NCBI RefSeq assembly: GCF_021134715.1
Contig: NC_060019.1
Coordinates: forward strand, 1,116,001 to 1,180,000
Direction of reading: 5' to 3'
From: Daphnia pulex
Lineage: Eukaryota; Arthropoda; Branchiopoda; Diplostraca; Daphniidae
DNA length: 64,000 bases
Below are positions 17,192 through 31,256 of this stretch, one piece after another (position 1 is the stretch's first letter; each line of letters starts with the position of its first letter). The position numbers and the translations under genes are program-made. The notes under the pieces are model-generated. The model saw nothing but the letters and a program-made list of their open reading frames with translations, was not told the DNA's origin and made no database searches.

Positions 17192-17686
17192 ATTTTTAAA
17201 AAATGTTTTTCTCTTTTTCCTCGCGGTTTTTAAATGTACTTCTTGAAAAATTGAATGTTCTCTGTTGGATGGAGTTTCTTTGGTAGTGAAAAAGAAGCGA
17301 TTTCAATGCTTTACTACCCAATTTTCACTGATCGGTAAAGTTACCTTTTTTCCAGTCTTACAAATACCTGTTCAGTAGCAGCAATAAATTATTAATGTGT
17401 CATGTCCAATATGTCAGTTTTATCAGTTTTGTATTTGGTCTGCAACCAACCTCTGAATCTGACGCAAGCTTGGACGACTTTGTAACGATGTTTGTGCTTC
17501 AAGTTGAATATTGCTGTACGTGTCATGGAAGAACGTTTTCAATACATTTCATTATTCATTCACTTATATCGGGTTGGATAAAAAAAATTTCAAAAAGGAA
17601 TCAAATGAAAAGAGAGAGTGCCCTATTTAAACAACTATTGTTGACAAAACGGTCAGAAAAATTGGTTTTATTATTCTTCGATTTTA
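17192..17686. other. NSF-COG5 convergent intergenic region
   Basis: The stop codons of the two convergent genes are 495 bp apart, so this holds both 3' untranslated regions. AATAAATTATT near 17,384 could serve NSF polyadenylation. The 17,586-17,622 block is the one copied upstream near 10,864. Confidence 0.6.
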
Positions 17687-20600
17687 TTACAGAGTGGCAA
17701 GGGCCTTTTGAAGGAGCTGGACCATAATGGCGTATTCTTTGGCGAATTCTTTCGCCTGCCGCTGCTTGACGCCCTGGACGTAGGACTCGAGTGCTCCTTG
17801 GATGACCGAAAGGCGTTCCTTTTCAGTGGCGTGTTCGTCCAGCCATTTCGAATAGCGAACGACCGACCACCCAGCTCCCTTCAAAATTCAACAATGAGAA
17901 AAGGAAGCGACTTTTTAGTTAATAGGGTTATTAAGTGTTTTATGGATGACGTCCAAACCTGGTGAGGTGATTTCAATTCAGCCGGTGCCCGAGCAAATAA
18001 AAAGTGCAACACAAGGCTGTAGGGAATGACGTCACCGACGGTCGGCGATTGGGCCAGATGTTCCACAGTCTGGAAGAGCAGTGGGCGGAAGGAGCGCAAG
18101 ACTCGATAGGAGCGGCCCAACTCTGTCGGACGGTCGTAAAACGATGAAATGGCCAATTCCATCTGAGGCGATGAAAAGTATATAATCAGCGTCAATACTC
18201 AAATTCATTTTTGAAAAGCCAAAAATGTTCACAAACCTGGGCGAAATCAGCGGCCAATTTCATTTTACCGCCATCGCCCAGCGGTCGCAACAAACTCGCG
18301 TGACGGACAAACAAATCCAAACACCTGGTCGCCACCGCTCGCAGTCTAAAAATAGAAACAAATGCAATTAACAGTGAAACAATTGCAATTTCTTTTTTAA
18401 TTGGTCTCATACTCTTCGCGGAGGAAATCCGGCGAATGGTACAAGGAAAAGTAGTCGGCCGCTGACCGCGACAGAAAACTTTGCAGCTCCTTCATGTACA
18501 GCGAACAGGGTGCGGATGCGGCTCCATCTTCCGGCGGATGAGGACTAGAGAAATCTTCATCGTGCATCGTCAAAACGATGGCTTCGACGGCGTCCGTCAG
18601 TGACGTCAGCAACGGCTGGATCGAATTGCGCATCAAAGTGGCGATGTGTTTGAGGGAATCGATCACGGCGGTGACGCAATCTTCAGAAAGGCCCGGCAAG
18701 GAAACGATAGCCCGTCTCAGATTTCGGTCAAACTGGTGCAGCAAATTGACAGCTCCGGCGTTCGTCTTCTGGGCGGCCGTGGGCGGACCGATTACCTGCG
18801 AAGCTTCTCCGTCGGAGATGAGGAGCTGCTCGGCTTTGACGGCCATCATCTGGATCGTTTTCGTAACATTCTTCGTCACCAGTTGACCCAGTTTGATGTC
18901 CACCAACGAAACCGTCAACTCACTGCAGGAAAACAAATTATGAGGTTAAGTTATTTTTAGTTTTAATCATTTAATGGCTGACCTCTGAATAATTTTGATG
19001 AGGTTGTCGCACTCATCCGTCGACGGAAGTCCTTCGTTCCCACCGGATGAGAACATGAGGTTGACGGGGTCAAAAAGCCTCGAGAGCGATCGAGACAGGT
19101 AGGCGTTTTGGAATGTCGCCAGACTCCGCCGCAACGCAGTTTCCGCACTGGTGAGAGATTTCACGTGAAATTATTCACCCAATTAAAGTTGACAAGAAAT
19201 AAAATTTTACTTGAATTGATTAGTTCCGGTAGTGTTTTGCTCCTCGTCAAGGTATTCGTCGGTTCCCAAGTTGCCGGAAGCGGAACTGATCTCCTGGTGA
19301 AACTGCGTCAACTTGCCCCAGAGATCGGCAGACATTCTCAACAATTTCGGATATTCCGCTTCGAAGGCTTGTTTGATGTGAGAGGATTCTGGACAAGAAA
19401 GATAAGAATGAAGAACGGTTGATCTGATAAAAACTAACGCCATTCTTACCGTTGGCAGCCCTGTTGAATTCCTGCGTCAATAAACCAGTTACTTCAGTCC
19501 AGAAGCGCTGAACTAAATGCGTGTTGCGGTTCTGGTTGAGTTCCTCCAGGAAGCAGACGTGAGTAACTGGATCGCGTTTTTTGGCCAGGACTTTTTGCAA
19601 ATGTTGCACCTAAATTTATAAAAGCTGCTGTGAAACAAATTAAACCTAAATTGAAATTATGCCAATTGATGGATACCTGAGCACAACTGTTGAAAATCTG
19701 ATCCATTAACTTTTCCATGTTGGACCAGAGAGCCGTCCTGAAGGCAGGACTACTTCCCGTCACCGGCATTGCCACTCGTCCAGGGCCTTTGAACTTGCCA
19801 TCAACTTGGTGAAGACCGCTTGAACTGCTGCTAGTTGAAAAGTGTGACAACTGCTCAACGTCTAGGGCTCGTTTCAGTCCGCTGTAAAGTGTTTCTCTGG
19901 CGTTTTCCAACACCGACTCCACGGTTGGTTCCAAAATTCCCAAGTTGTGGAATACTTGCAAGGCAGTGCCAACCTGAAGGCGAAAAAAAAAGTTTAAGAA
20001 TTGCAATGAGTGGAGGTTATTTCCATGAGACTAAATTACCTGACTCTGATTCTGTGCTTCAAGACCTTTTTGAAGCATTACTTTAGCTTGTTTTTCTACT
20101 TCAATCCTGGCTTGAAGGATCAGTTTTTGATCTTTTTCAATGATTTCCACGCCTGACAAGTCGACATCCTTACTCAATTGATCTGTCGATAATTTAAAAT
20201 TAGTAACAGGATAAATTGGAATTTTAATAAGGTTTACCTAGTTCACTTAAGGTTTGGGCAGTTTTTGTGATTTCCTTGGGGCCTGCCTGCAACTGGACTT
20301 GTAGCCTCTTGGATAGAGACAAGATCCGAATGATCCTCCTCAAAAGTTCACATGAAAGTTGCAGCCTGCTGAGCATTAATGTTTGTGTTTGCAAATTGTT
20401 GTGTGGTTCACTAATTCTAGTCTTCAGTCTTTCAATGGACGCTGAAAAGCCCTATTAGACAATCTGTTAGTTAACAACATGTAAGTAATAAAATAAAAAA
20501 TATGAAATCTACTTGAATATGGTTCTGCATCATGGATAGAACATTTTCAAGTGTTTCAATTCCACTAGCATGTTTCAGAAGATCTTCATAATGTTCTGAT

Positions 20601-20918
20601 ACTTGGTTTTGTATCGCCTTGTCAAGCAAAGACAGTCCTAAATACATTATTCATTTGATTTAGTAAATATTCTATGTAGAACCTCAACATTTCTACATAC
20701 CGTCTCCCAGTTTTGCTAGTTGCTCTGACACGATAGATCCTTGAAGGACTTGGCTAGCATGTTCCTTCACATCGAATTTTTCGTACAAGAACTGGTGATA
20801 GAACTCTACAGAATAACACAAGGTAGATTTTACAAATTTCAGACTCCATCACAAGTATAAATAACAGCTTACCATTCTCTAAAATATCTTCATTCTTCAC
20901 TGGGTTTTGATTTGCCAT
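17687..20918 (-). CDS. COG5: conserved oligomeric Golgi complex subunit 5
   Basis: COG5 is a lobe B subunit of the COG tethering complex, which captures retrograde vesicles at the Golgi. I model 13 exons in transcription order: 20918-20873, 20805-20701, 20637-20513, 20451-20238, 20182-20040, 19973-19677, 19609-19450, 19388-19211, 19147-18983, 18922-18413, 18345-18237, 18162-17959, 17878-17687. They give 815 aa, close to the family length. Family stretches include an N-terminal [15 protein letters not shown], then [46 protein letters not shown] and a C-terminal MVQLLQKAL. All junctions are GT-AG and keep frame. The start ATG lies 437 bp from the divergent OMA1 start, so the two probably share a promoter region. 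Confidence 0.95.
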
Positions 20919-21354
20919 GTCTATTTATTTTCTTCTTTACATTAAAAATAAAAAATTAAACCCGGGCCGGTGTGTTGCGAAGAGTTTGTTTACGTCAACA
21001 TCTGACACTTCGACGTGGCATCGCAACGCCATCTCTAGCTTTTACTTGGAACGTCGTTTTTGATGATCGAGCACTCGAGCAGACGGAAAAATGTTATCGG
21101 TAAATAAAGGTCGGATTTGTGCGACTACTGAGTTTACTAATTCTGATGGAATTGTACGACAACGACATTCTTTCTTGCGATTAATCATCTTGTTCTTTAA
21201 CCGACCCGTAATGCTAACGGGGTTACGGTTGGGTTTAACTATGTGTGTTTTGTCAAAATACGAGAAATTTGGTTTCTTCTTACTCATGCTGAGCGTTGCA
21301 TTTTAACTTTAAGTTCGTTCAACATTTGGTTTCATATTTCTTCTCTGTTTTGTA
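20919..21354. promoter_or_regulatory. divergent COG5/OMA1 promoter region
   Basis: This 436 bp gap separates the start codons of two divergent housekeeping genes. I see no TATA box at a convincing position. A short frame on each strand overlaps here without recognisable content. The bidirectional role is inferred from arrangement alone. Confidence 0.5.
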
Positions 21355-23009
21355 ATGTCAGTCAATATGCTTGGGTTGTTTCGTTGTGTTCGATCAGCTA
21401 CACGTTTCAGTCAAGTGCCACGTTTTCCCTTAATTACCCAAAGAGCCTTCGAAAAAGGAACTAAAATTTCAGAATGTGGATTTCACACCACAAGTCCCAG
21501 GGCTGCCATACCACCAGTTGTTTTGATTGTTTTGAGGCCTGCGTTGAGAGTAGTTGCATTTTTTGCTGGAAGAAATTTTCGTAAGTGGTGGCGTTCCTTA
21601 CCAAAAGACAAGCGTGAACATTACTGGTCTAGGATCAAAGAGAAAAAATGGAAAATTTTGGGTATGTTTTTATCATGTTTGTCATGTCAAGCATCATTAT
21701 TTTATACATTTTTCTCAGGTGGAGGAGCAGTAACAAGTGCAATGGCTTACTGGTTCTACATGTCCCACCTGGAAGTTGAACCAATAACTGGTAGAGAGAG
21801 GTTTTCTATTGTTTCTACCAAACAAATTCAAGACCTCTCCCAATTGGAGTTTCAAGCTGTAAATCATTCTACTTATTTGCACTAATTTCAATTTTTGGTT
21901 AACCACTGAGGCACTGACCATTGTTCCTCTCTAGATATGCACCGAGTACGCCAGCCGCATTGAACCCATCAAACACCCGTATTACGCTCGGGTGAAACGC
22001 GTAGCCGATCGTTTACTGCACGCCAACAAGCACTTGCCGCAGATTTATACGAAAACATGGACAATAACCGTTTTGGACGATCCGAGAAATATGAACGCGT
22101 TCGTGTTACCTGTGAGTCGCAAAATGTCTAATTCAATTCCAGATATTATTTCATCCGTTTCTTATTGAATTTTCTAGAATGGAAACATTTTTGTTTTTAC
22201 GGGCATGCTTGATTTCTGCACAACAGATGATGAATTGGGAGTGGTCTTAGGTCATGAGATATCCCATTGTCTCCTCGGCCACGCTGTAAGCTGTAATTTA
22301 CACCGGAAAATCTGCATTGCATGCATTGACAACAAGATTTTATCTAATTATCAAATAGGCTGAAAATGTAAGTCGAGAACATCTTTTGGAGGCCATCAAA
22401 CTGGTGCTTATCGCTCTAGCATGGGCCTTTCTTCCTTCAGATATCTTAAGTTTGTTGGGCTACGGTGTCGGAGCAGGAGCTGTCAACGCCACACTTCGCT
22501 ACCCTTATTCAAGACACCTGGAGAATGAAGCTGATCAAGTTGGAATCCACTTGGCAGCAAAGGTCGGCTTACTCATTTTCATATTTTATTGGTGACTACA
22601 TACTTAATTTTGCGCTTTTCAATAGGCTTGTTTTGACGTTAGAGCTGCACTGGCGTTCTGGGCTAAGATGGACATTTTCCACGAAGTAGATCTACTTGCA
22701 TCGCAAGAATGGCTATCGACACACCCCAGTCACAAAACTCGAGTGGCGAAAATTGAAGGCCAGCTTCCGGATGCCATAAGCTTCCGAAAATATTGCAAGG
22801 TAAGATCAATTCTAAAAGACTATTGATTTCCAGTGCTTTAATGTGAATACTTAACTATTCAGTGCCCTGATCTTCCTCCTCAAGATCCCCGTCATGAAAT
22901 CGAATCTTTTCGTCAGGCAATTTCTGAATTCAAGACTTATAGACCACCCGTCGGAGTTTTCTTGGACGTTCCTAATATGGCCGTCTCTGCCATTGACATT
23001 GAATCATAG
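21355..23009 (+). CDS. OMA1: mitochondrial metalloendopeptidase OMA1
   Basis: OMA1 is an M48-family zinc protease of the mitochondrial inner membrane that cleaves OPA1 and other substrates under stress. Exons 21355-21661, 21719-21858, 21935-22111, 22178-22285, 22359-22562, 22626-22799 and 22863-23009 give 418 aa, shorter than human (about 520) mainly at the N-terminus. The first 40 residues are rich in Arg/Ser and lack acidic residues early on, fitting a mitochondrial presequence. A hydrophobic segment lies at about residues 51-70. The zinc motif HEISH is at about 234-238, and ENEAD at about 299-303 supplies the third ligand. Family features include NAFVLPNG and DDELGVVLGHE. It is divergent from COG5. 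Confidence 0.95.
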
Positions 23010-23367
23010 TGAAGTTATTTTTTTGCTACATGGAAAACCTGCTACAAAGCTATGCCTAATTTGACTGTTCAACATATGCTACATGCTGGTATGGTGCGGG
23101 GGGTGAGGGGTGGGGTCAACAAAGAAAAATTTGACTGATGCAATGGCGTATACAATTTCATACATTTATTGTAATGTAGAATTTTGAATCGTTACTATAC
23201 ATAATATGATAATACTTTCAAAAGTATTGTATTGTTTCAAAATTTCTCATTGTTATAGTTCCATTTGTCTGCTACGTGTGGTCGCTAGGTGTGATGCTCA
23301 ACTTATCCAACTGGTTTGTATTGGTTTATCTTATATTATGTTGTTGATAATATTGTTTCCTCTATTT

Positions 23368-24062
23368 TTAATAGAAGGTGACGTAGGCGAAACCGGCAGC
23401 TGCGTGAACCGAGTCGTAAGCGTCCGATGTGCTGTATGACCAGCCAACTGGCATCTGTCCGCTCTGTTTTCAATCAAATAAGCAAATGAAACACACATTT
23501 TCTTTGAGTTGTAACAAACGAGAAAATTAAACTTACGTGAAAGGGGACATCGTAATAATCTCCGGTGTTGAGCGATCGCTTGACACGGATAGTGGTGGTG
23601 GGAGAGCTGAAAGAAGATGTTTGCAGGATCAGATCTTTGCTTGCATCCGGAATGGGAAGCAAGTGAGCACCAGGGGTCCATTCAAGACTCCAGTCCTACC
23701 GAAAACCAAATGGATTTGTAAGTAAAGGCCATTAATATTACTAAAGTACAAAATTTGAAATTTCACGATAAAAATGGGATTGAAATGCAGGTATTCACCT
23801 CAAGGTAACCGAAGCTGAATTCGTCGTTGTAGCCTCCAAAAATGACATCGGCGTATTTACCGTCGTCGGTGACAATTTCCAGAGAAACCCATCCAGTGGC
23901 GTTGGCTACGATCTCCAAGACGATGTCTCCGCTTTCAGGGAGGACTTCCCAATTCAGACGGAAGTTACCAGCCGGATCTAATTCTTGTGTGTTGGTCAAG
24001 GTGTTGAGCTGACCGGCACTCAGGGCCAACAGCGAAGCGAGGGCGATCAATACTTTCATCAT
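23368..24062 (-). CDS. secreted DOMON-domain protein, copy A
   Basis: Exons 24062-23799, 23695-23537 and 23463-23368 encode 172 aa. A signal peptide (MMKVLIALASLLALSAGQ) precedes one DOMON domain. DOMON domains are beta-sandwich modules that bind haem or sugars in dopamine beta-hydroxylase-like and other extracellular proteins. Supporting motifs are NFRLNWEV, NATGWVSLEIV, YADVIFGGYN and, near the end, RSLNTGDYYDVP. There is no catalytic monooxygenase domain and no transmembrane anchor, so it is a free secreted module; its ligand is unknown. A spliced leader exon (donor after 24,156) and a TATA box lie upstream. Two near-identical genes follow at 25.1 and 27.5 kb. An in-frame ATG further upstream (24,095) lies before a good splice acceptor and is probably not used. 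Confidence 0.88.
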
Positions 24063-24213
24063 TCTGAATACGCCAGAGAAATATTTGAACAACATACAAG
24101 GCAGTAAGTTAAAACCATCACATATTCATTTAGTTAATTTCGTTTTCTGTCTTACCTTGAAGTTAGTCGAACTGTAGAAGTCGAGTGATTGATTTTTCAG
24201 CAGTTAGCGCGAT

Positions 24214-24223
24214 CCTTTTTATA
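24214..24223 (-). promoter_or_regulatory. TATA box of DOMON copy A
   Basis: On the minus strand this reads TATAAAAAGG. It lies just upstream of a short leader exon that ends at a GTAAGA donor near 24,156. The same arrangement occurs at the other two DOMON genes. Confidence 0.7.
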
Positions 24224-25070
24224 GTCGAAAATGAAACGGTAACGACCGATATGGTCCTAATATTTGAAGATTTTTATATAACTTAGTTGATATTTTCTTA
24301 TGCCTCTCGTTTTCTTTATCTATTTGTATGGGCGTACCGTAAATTAATCTATTTATTTACATTTGAACATGTATGCGCAAGGGTCTCGGATACGCACGTT
24401 AATTTACCTCGTGCGCTAGCTTGATAATTTTTTTTCGTTGTATAATGCTCGAGCACGTGACCGTGTATAGCTTAGGAGCCATCACTACCATATCCTCGCT
24501 ACATATATGCACCTCCAAATAACCTTTTAAAACATGTCCTGTCTTCAAACATCAGCTTATCTTGTTGATAATCCGAACAAACTAACTTATTGAGATTAAA
24601 TGTTTGATCGCATCCACGATGAAGTACGTAAATATCCGGGCTACACGTGAGGGTAAATCGACTCCGTTATATAAGTTCAAATATCCCAGCGAGTTTAAAA
24701 CTGAACTATTTTCAAGGATATTCTTGTTAATATCATTTCATTTTCGTCTTCAATTAAATATCATGAAATACGCAACCAACTGAATTCCCTGAGACTGTTT
24801 CATTTAACTTTAATTCGATTAAGATAGTAGCATTGTGGCGCATCCGTAGTTATACATGTATTTTATACATAAATCTTCATTTATTTGTTGCTTTACTTGG
24901 GTAAAAATTTTACCCTTATTCGTTTATGCATATCCAATCATTCATTATTTTATTTGGGTTTTATGTAATGTTGTGGTAAAAAGTAGTTAGAACATTTGTT
25001 TTTATTTTGACAACTTTCTGAATGAATTTAGACATTGTTTTGTTGTACACAAAATGTATTTTCAGTTAAA
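24224..25070. other. intergenic region between DOMON copies A and B
   Basis: This AT-rich stretch holds the upstream region of copy A and the 3' flank of copy B. I see no coding frame or RNA gene. Confidence 0.5.
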
Positions 25071-25742
25071 CTAATAGAAGGTGACGTAGGCGAAACCGGC
25101 AGCTGCGTGAACCGAGTCGTAAGCGTCCGAAGCGCCGTAAGACCAGCCAACTGGCATCTGTCCGCTCTGTTTTCAATCAAACCAAAAGAGACACTGGTCA
25201 AATGCTGAACCGAAAAGAAAATTGGAATCCAAAACTTACGTGAATGGGAACATCGTAATAATCTCCGGTGTTGAGCGATCGCTTGACACGGAGAGTGGTG
25301 GTGGGAGCAGCGAAAGAAGCGGTCTGGAGAACAATGTCCTTGCTGGCGTCAGGGATAGGGAGCAAATGAGCGCCAGGGGTCCATTCGAGGCTCCAGTCCT
25401 ACAGAAATCGAAGTAAAATTGTATTCAAGTGAAAGCCATTAAAATAAAAATAATTTGCATTCAAAAGTAGGTACTCACCTCAACGTAGCCGAAGCTGAAT
25501 TCGTCGTTGTAGCCTCCGAAAATGACATCGGCGTATTTACCATCGTCGGTGACAATTTCCAGAGAAACCCATCCGGTGGCGTTGGCTACGATCTCCAAGA
25601 CGATGTCTCCGGTTCCAGGGAGGACTTCCCAATTTAGACGGAAGTTACCAGCCGGATCCAATTCTTGCGTGTTGGTCAAGGTGTTGAGCTGACCGGCACT
25701 CAGGGCCAACAGCGAAGCAAGAGCGATCAATACTTTCATCAT
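25071..25742 (-). CDS. secreted DOMON-domain protein, copy B
   Basis: Exons 25742-25479, 25398-25240 and 25166-25071 have exactly the same lengths and phases as copies A and C and give 172 aa. The signal peptide is identical. It differs at several residues, for example PGTGD for PESGD, YVE for YLE at the first junction, and ASFAAP for SSFSSP. Its introns and final exon also diverge more, making it the most distinct of the three. The stop is TAG, not TAA. The family and role are as for copy A: one extracellular DOMON module of unknown ligand. Confidence 0.88.
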
Positions 25743-25918
25743 TCTGAATTTTTAGGTAATTACAAACATGTATAGTATCATGAAAATTATTCGACCATTA
25801 GCATTAACAGGGTTAGTGGTGATATGAAAAATGTGAAATAGATTTTAAATTTTTTTACCTTAAAGTTGAACTGGGTAGCGGTAAGCAGGTTCAGTGCTCA
25901 TTTGGAAGGAAGTGTGAG

Positions 25919-25928
25919 CCTTTATATA
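25919..25928 (-). promoter_or_regulatory. TATA box of DOMON copy B
   Basis: On the minus strand this reads TATATAAAGG. It lies upstream of a leader exon whose splice donor (GTAAAAAAA) is near 25,857. Confidence 0.65.
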
Positions 25929-25929
25929 C

Positions 25930-27544
25930 CCAGAGTCGAAAAATAGTAACGGTAAGGTCCATAAAGATTTGAATTACTTACATAAGCAAACGAATAGTTT
26001 TTATCTTTTTATTTTATTTCCTTATCTTAATATCCTTATATGTTATAGAACTAATAATATAACGCCACGCGCCGCCTATTGAATCCCCCTAAACCTGATA
26101 ATATGTCCATGATCGTATAGCTTTTGAAATAATTCATGATTGGTGGTTTGCGTTTTCATCATTCATCTAGACACTTCCCACATAGCATTTGTAATCACTA
26201 ATCAGTTATTGATCATACCAGTATCTTACGGTCCAAAACAAATTCAAATGCCTGCTGCAGGTATCAATTGCTTAACTATGACCAAAAAACTACGTCGGTT
26301 ACGTAAAATAATTTTTTTAGTTAAGTCAGTAATTTTCCAGCATTAGTAATAAAAATAAGATTTCAATTTTCGGATGTCATTGTGGAAATAAGTGGTGCAT
26401 TATGTTTGTTTCCGTCCCTTTTAGGTACCATATTTTATATTCTATCTTTTAACTTTTATATTGACTGATCGTAAATGTAATAAAACTGTACCGGTACCTT
26501 ATTTGAGGTGCGGTAGCAAGCACGGACTCATTGAACTTGGTAGATTATACATCTAAAATTTTCTGTTCCTTTATTAAAAGATCTAATCAACGAGTCGATC
26601 GTAAACAGCTTCAATTTGTGTGCGCGCATTCTTATCTATTCAATCAGCCCCCCCAAAAAAGTATGGTCAAAGTATCGCCTAGCTGTTTCTATTTTAGGTC
26701 ATGTCATGAAACCGAAGTGCAACGTTCGGTTCACTGATACCGGTTGAACAAATGAATCGATTATCAACTAATGAACGTTGCCTAGTTACCAACCATTTCA
26801 ATATCTCCACGGTAAACAACGGTGTGATGTTAAGGTTTATTATCCACATGCGCTTTCTTTTTGTTTGTTTCATGTCACTCAACTTGAAGGCAGTCACGTT
26901 GATCCTAAACGTGATAGGTCTACACTTTATGTTTTTAATGCGCTTCCACTTGACAACACGAACTAATGAAGCGGATAGTTTTACTATATGTTCAGTTGGT
27001 TTAATTGTATAATATTGTATTCTGATACTTATTAGAGATTCGCTGTTTCAAAACAACCGTTGTAATAATAAGGCGATCAATCTCCGAAATTTGAACTATG
27101 GTCTATAGAGTAATTCACGACTTCCTGTACGTTTGCTGTTGAGCAACAAGTGAAAGCAAATACCAAAGATTAATGGGCGAAAGTTCAAAGTCATTAAGTG
27201 AAATCTTGAAACTTGGATCGTTAAACCAATGTATTTCAATCTCTATCATTTGATAAGTCAGGTGCGGCCTTAGTTTTGCGCCACAACCAGTTTTCCAGTT
27301 GTAATAAGCAATAAGAAAAGTAAAACAAAAAACAAAACAAAACAAAGTAATGAGAATTTTTGTGACCCTTTTTTATTGCGTTTCTTTCAAAGTATCATCT
27401 CTTGACACTCCTTTTTTTGTGGTTTACTATGGAAAATTCAATAGTTGAAGCAAATTTGTTGTCATTAATTTAAACTTTCATAAGTAACAGCATACTACAG
27501 TAGTGTGGACATATTAACAATCAGCATGTTTCTACTATTTTCTT
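25930..27544. other. intergenic region between DOMON copies B and C
   Basis: AT-rich sequence without a gene I can support. Frames at 26,531-27,012 and 27,115-27,345 show no domain, no splice-linked continuation and no resemblance to the neighbours. Confidence 0.5.
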
Positions 27545-28240
27545 TTAATAGAAGGTGACGTAGGCGAAACCGGCAGCTTCGTGAACCGAGTCGTAAGCGT
27601 CCGATGTGCTGTACGACCAGCCAATTGGCATTTGTCCGCTCTGTTTTCAATCAAATAAGCAAATAAAACTCACAATTTGTTGAGTTGTAACAAACGAGAA
27701 AATGAAACTTACGTGAAAGGGGACATCGTAATAATCTCCGGTGTTGAGCGATCGCTTGACACGGAGAGTGGTGGTGGGAGCAGTGAAAGAAGATGTTTGC
27801 AGGATCAGATCTTTGCTTGCATCCGGAATGGGAAGCAAGTGAGCGCCAGGGGTCCATTCGAGGCTCCAGTCCTACCGAAAACAAAACGGAATTGTAAGTA
27901 AAGGCCATTAATATTACTACAAGTAAAAAAATTTGAAATTTCACAATAAAAATGTGATTGAAATGTAGGTATTCACCTCAAGGTAACCGAAACTGAATTC
28001 TTCGTTGTAGCCTCCGAAAATGACATCGGCGTATTTACCGTCGTCGGTGACAATCTCCAGCGAAACCCATCCGGTGGCGTTGGCTACGATCTCCAAGACG
28101 ATGTCTCCGCTTTCAGGAAGGACTTCCCAATTCAGACGGAAGTTACCAGCCGGATCCAATTCTTGCGTGTTGGTCAAGGTGTTGAGCTGACCGGCACTCA
28201 GGGCCAACAGCGAAGCAAGGGCGATCAATACTTTCATCAT
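27545..28240 (-). CDS. secreted DOMON-domain protein, copy C
   Basis: Exons 28240-27977, 27871-27713 and 27640-27545 encode 172 aa with the same signal peptide and one DOMON domain. It is closest to copy A, even in intron sequence (both first introns carry AAGTAAAGGCCATTAATATT). Its own differences include YNEEF for YNDEF, PIGW for PVGW and HEAAG for HAAAG. Function is as for copy A. Confidence 0.88.
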
Positions 28241-28403
28241 TCTGAATTTTTAAATTTTTAGAATTATTACAAAATTCTTTAATTGAAATAAGGAAATGAA
28301 TTTTTACAAAAATTGAAAAGTTCGTGGGTTACCTTAAAGTTAGTCGAACAGGACAAGCCGATCCAATAGTAAGGAAGGAGTGAGGAGGCTGGAAAAGGAG
28401 TAG

Positions 28404-28413
28404 CCCTTTTATA
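28404..28413 (-). promoter_or_regulatory. TATA box of DOMON copy C
   Basis: On the minus strand this reads TATAAAAGGG, before a leader exon whose donor is near 28,332. Together with copies A and B it shows that whole genes with promoters were duplicated. Confidence 0.7.
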
Positions 28414-28931
28414 TTGAACGAGCCAAAGAGGAATCGTTCAAAGTTCTGAAATCATAAATAACTTGTTTGCAGGCTTTGTTCTGCGTCGTAGGGTAAACTT
28501 TTTATTTTGACATGTTCTGTTTATAATTTAGACAAATCATGTCCTATCTTTTAATATCCTAAAATAGATTTTCTAGTTGATAACAACGTTCAAAAATCGG
28601 CCTAATGTATTATACCCCATTTCTACTAGCAAAAGATATGAAGTAATATTCGGTTTTTGTCGTTAAATCACTGGCCTACGTGACTAAATTCTTGCTGATG
28701 TAATTTGCTCCCGTGTCTAAATATCTGCGTTGTAGTACGCATTTACAATGCTATTGTGCAACCCCTTAGACATTATGAAATTTATTCCAATCTTTAATGA
28801 ACAAACAAGTCGGAACTCGGAATTTATACCTGCCCCCTTCAGCTAATCTTGTGCGTTTTGGTGATGTCTCTCAGTTGTAAACCAGACACTGAAAATATCA
28901 ATCAAATGATACAATTTCAATCGAATAAAAA

Positions 28932-31071
<2,140 letters not shown>

Positions 31072-31247
31072 GATATGTTCCAAAGTTGTAATAAAAGTGT
31101 AGTATTTGCCACCTATTTCACGATACGTAACTTACTAAATTCCGTTAATACACCCAATTGAAGTGGTGGGCATGAAAATTACAGTTATCCCACGAAATAA
31201 TCCAGTAATATGTGCAGACGATTCGGATAGAATGCCGAACACACTAA
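31072..31247. promoter_or_regulatory. EEIG1 upstream region
   Basis: The short stretch between the EEIG1 start codon and the left end of the inverted-repeat element. It would contain the proximal promoter and leader; no TATA box is evident. Confidence 0.35.
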
Positions 31248-31256
31248 CAGTAAACA

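Noticed and set aside
23537-23725. Plus-strand open frames repeated at all three DOMON genes (also near 25,222 and 27,677)
   Set aside because: They are antisense shadows of the conserved DOMON exon 2, repeated only because the genes are duplicates.
24063-24095. N-terminal extension of DOMON copy A from an upstream ATG
   Set aside because: A splice acceptor lies between it and the signal peptide, and the other two copies have no such extension.
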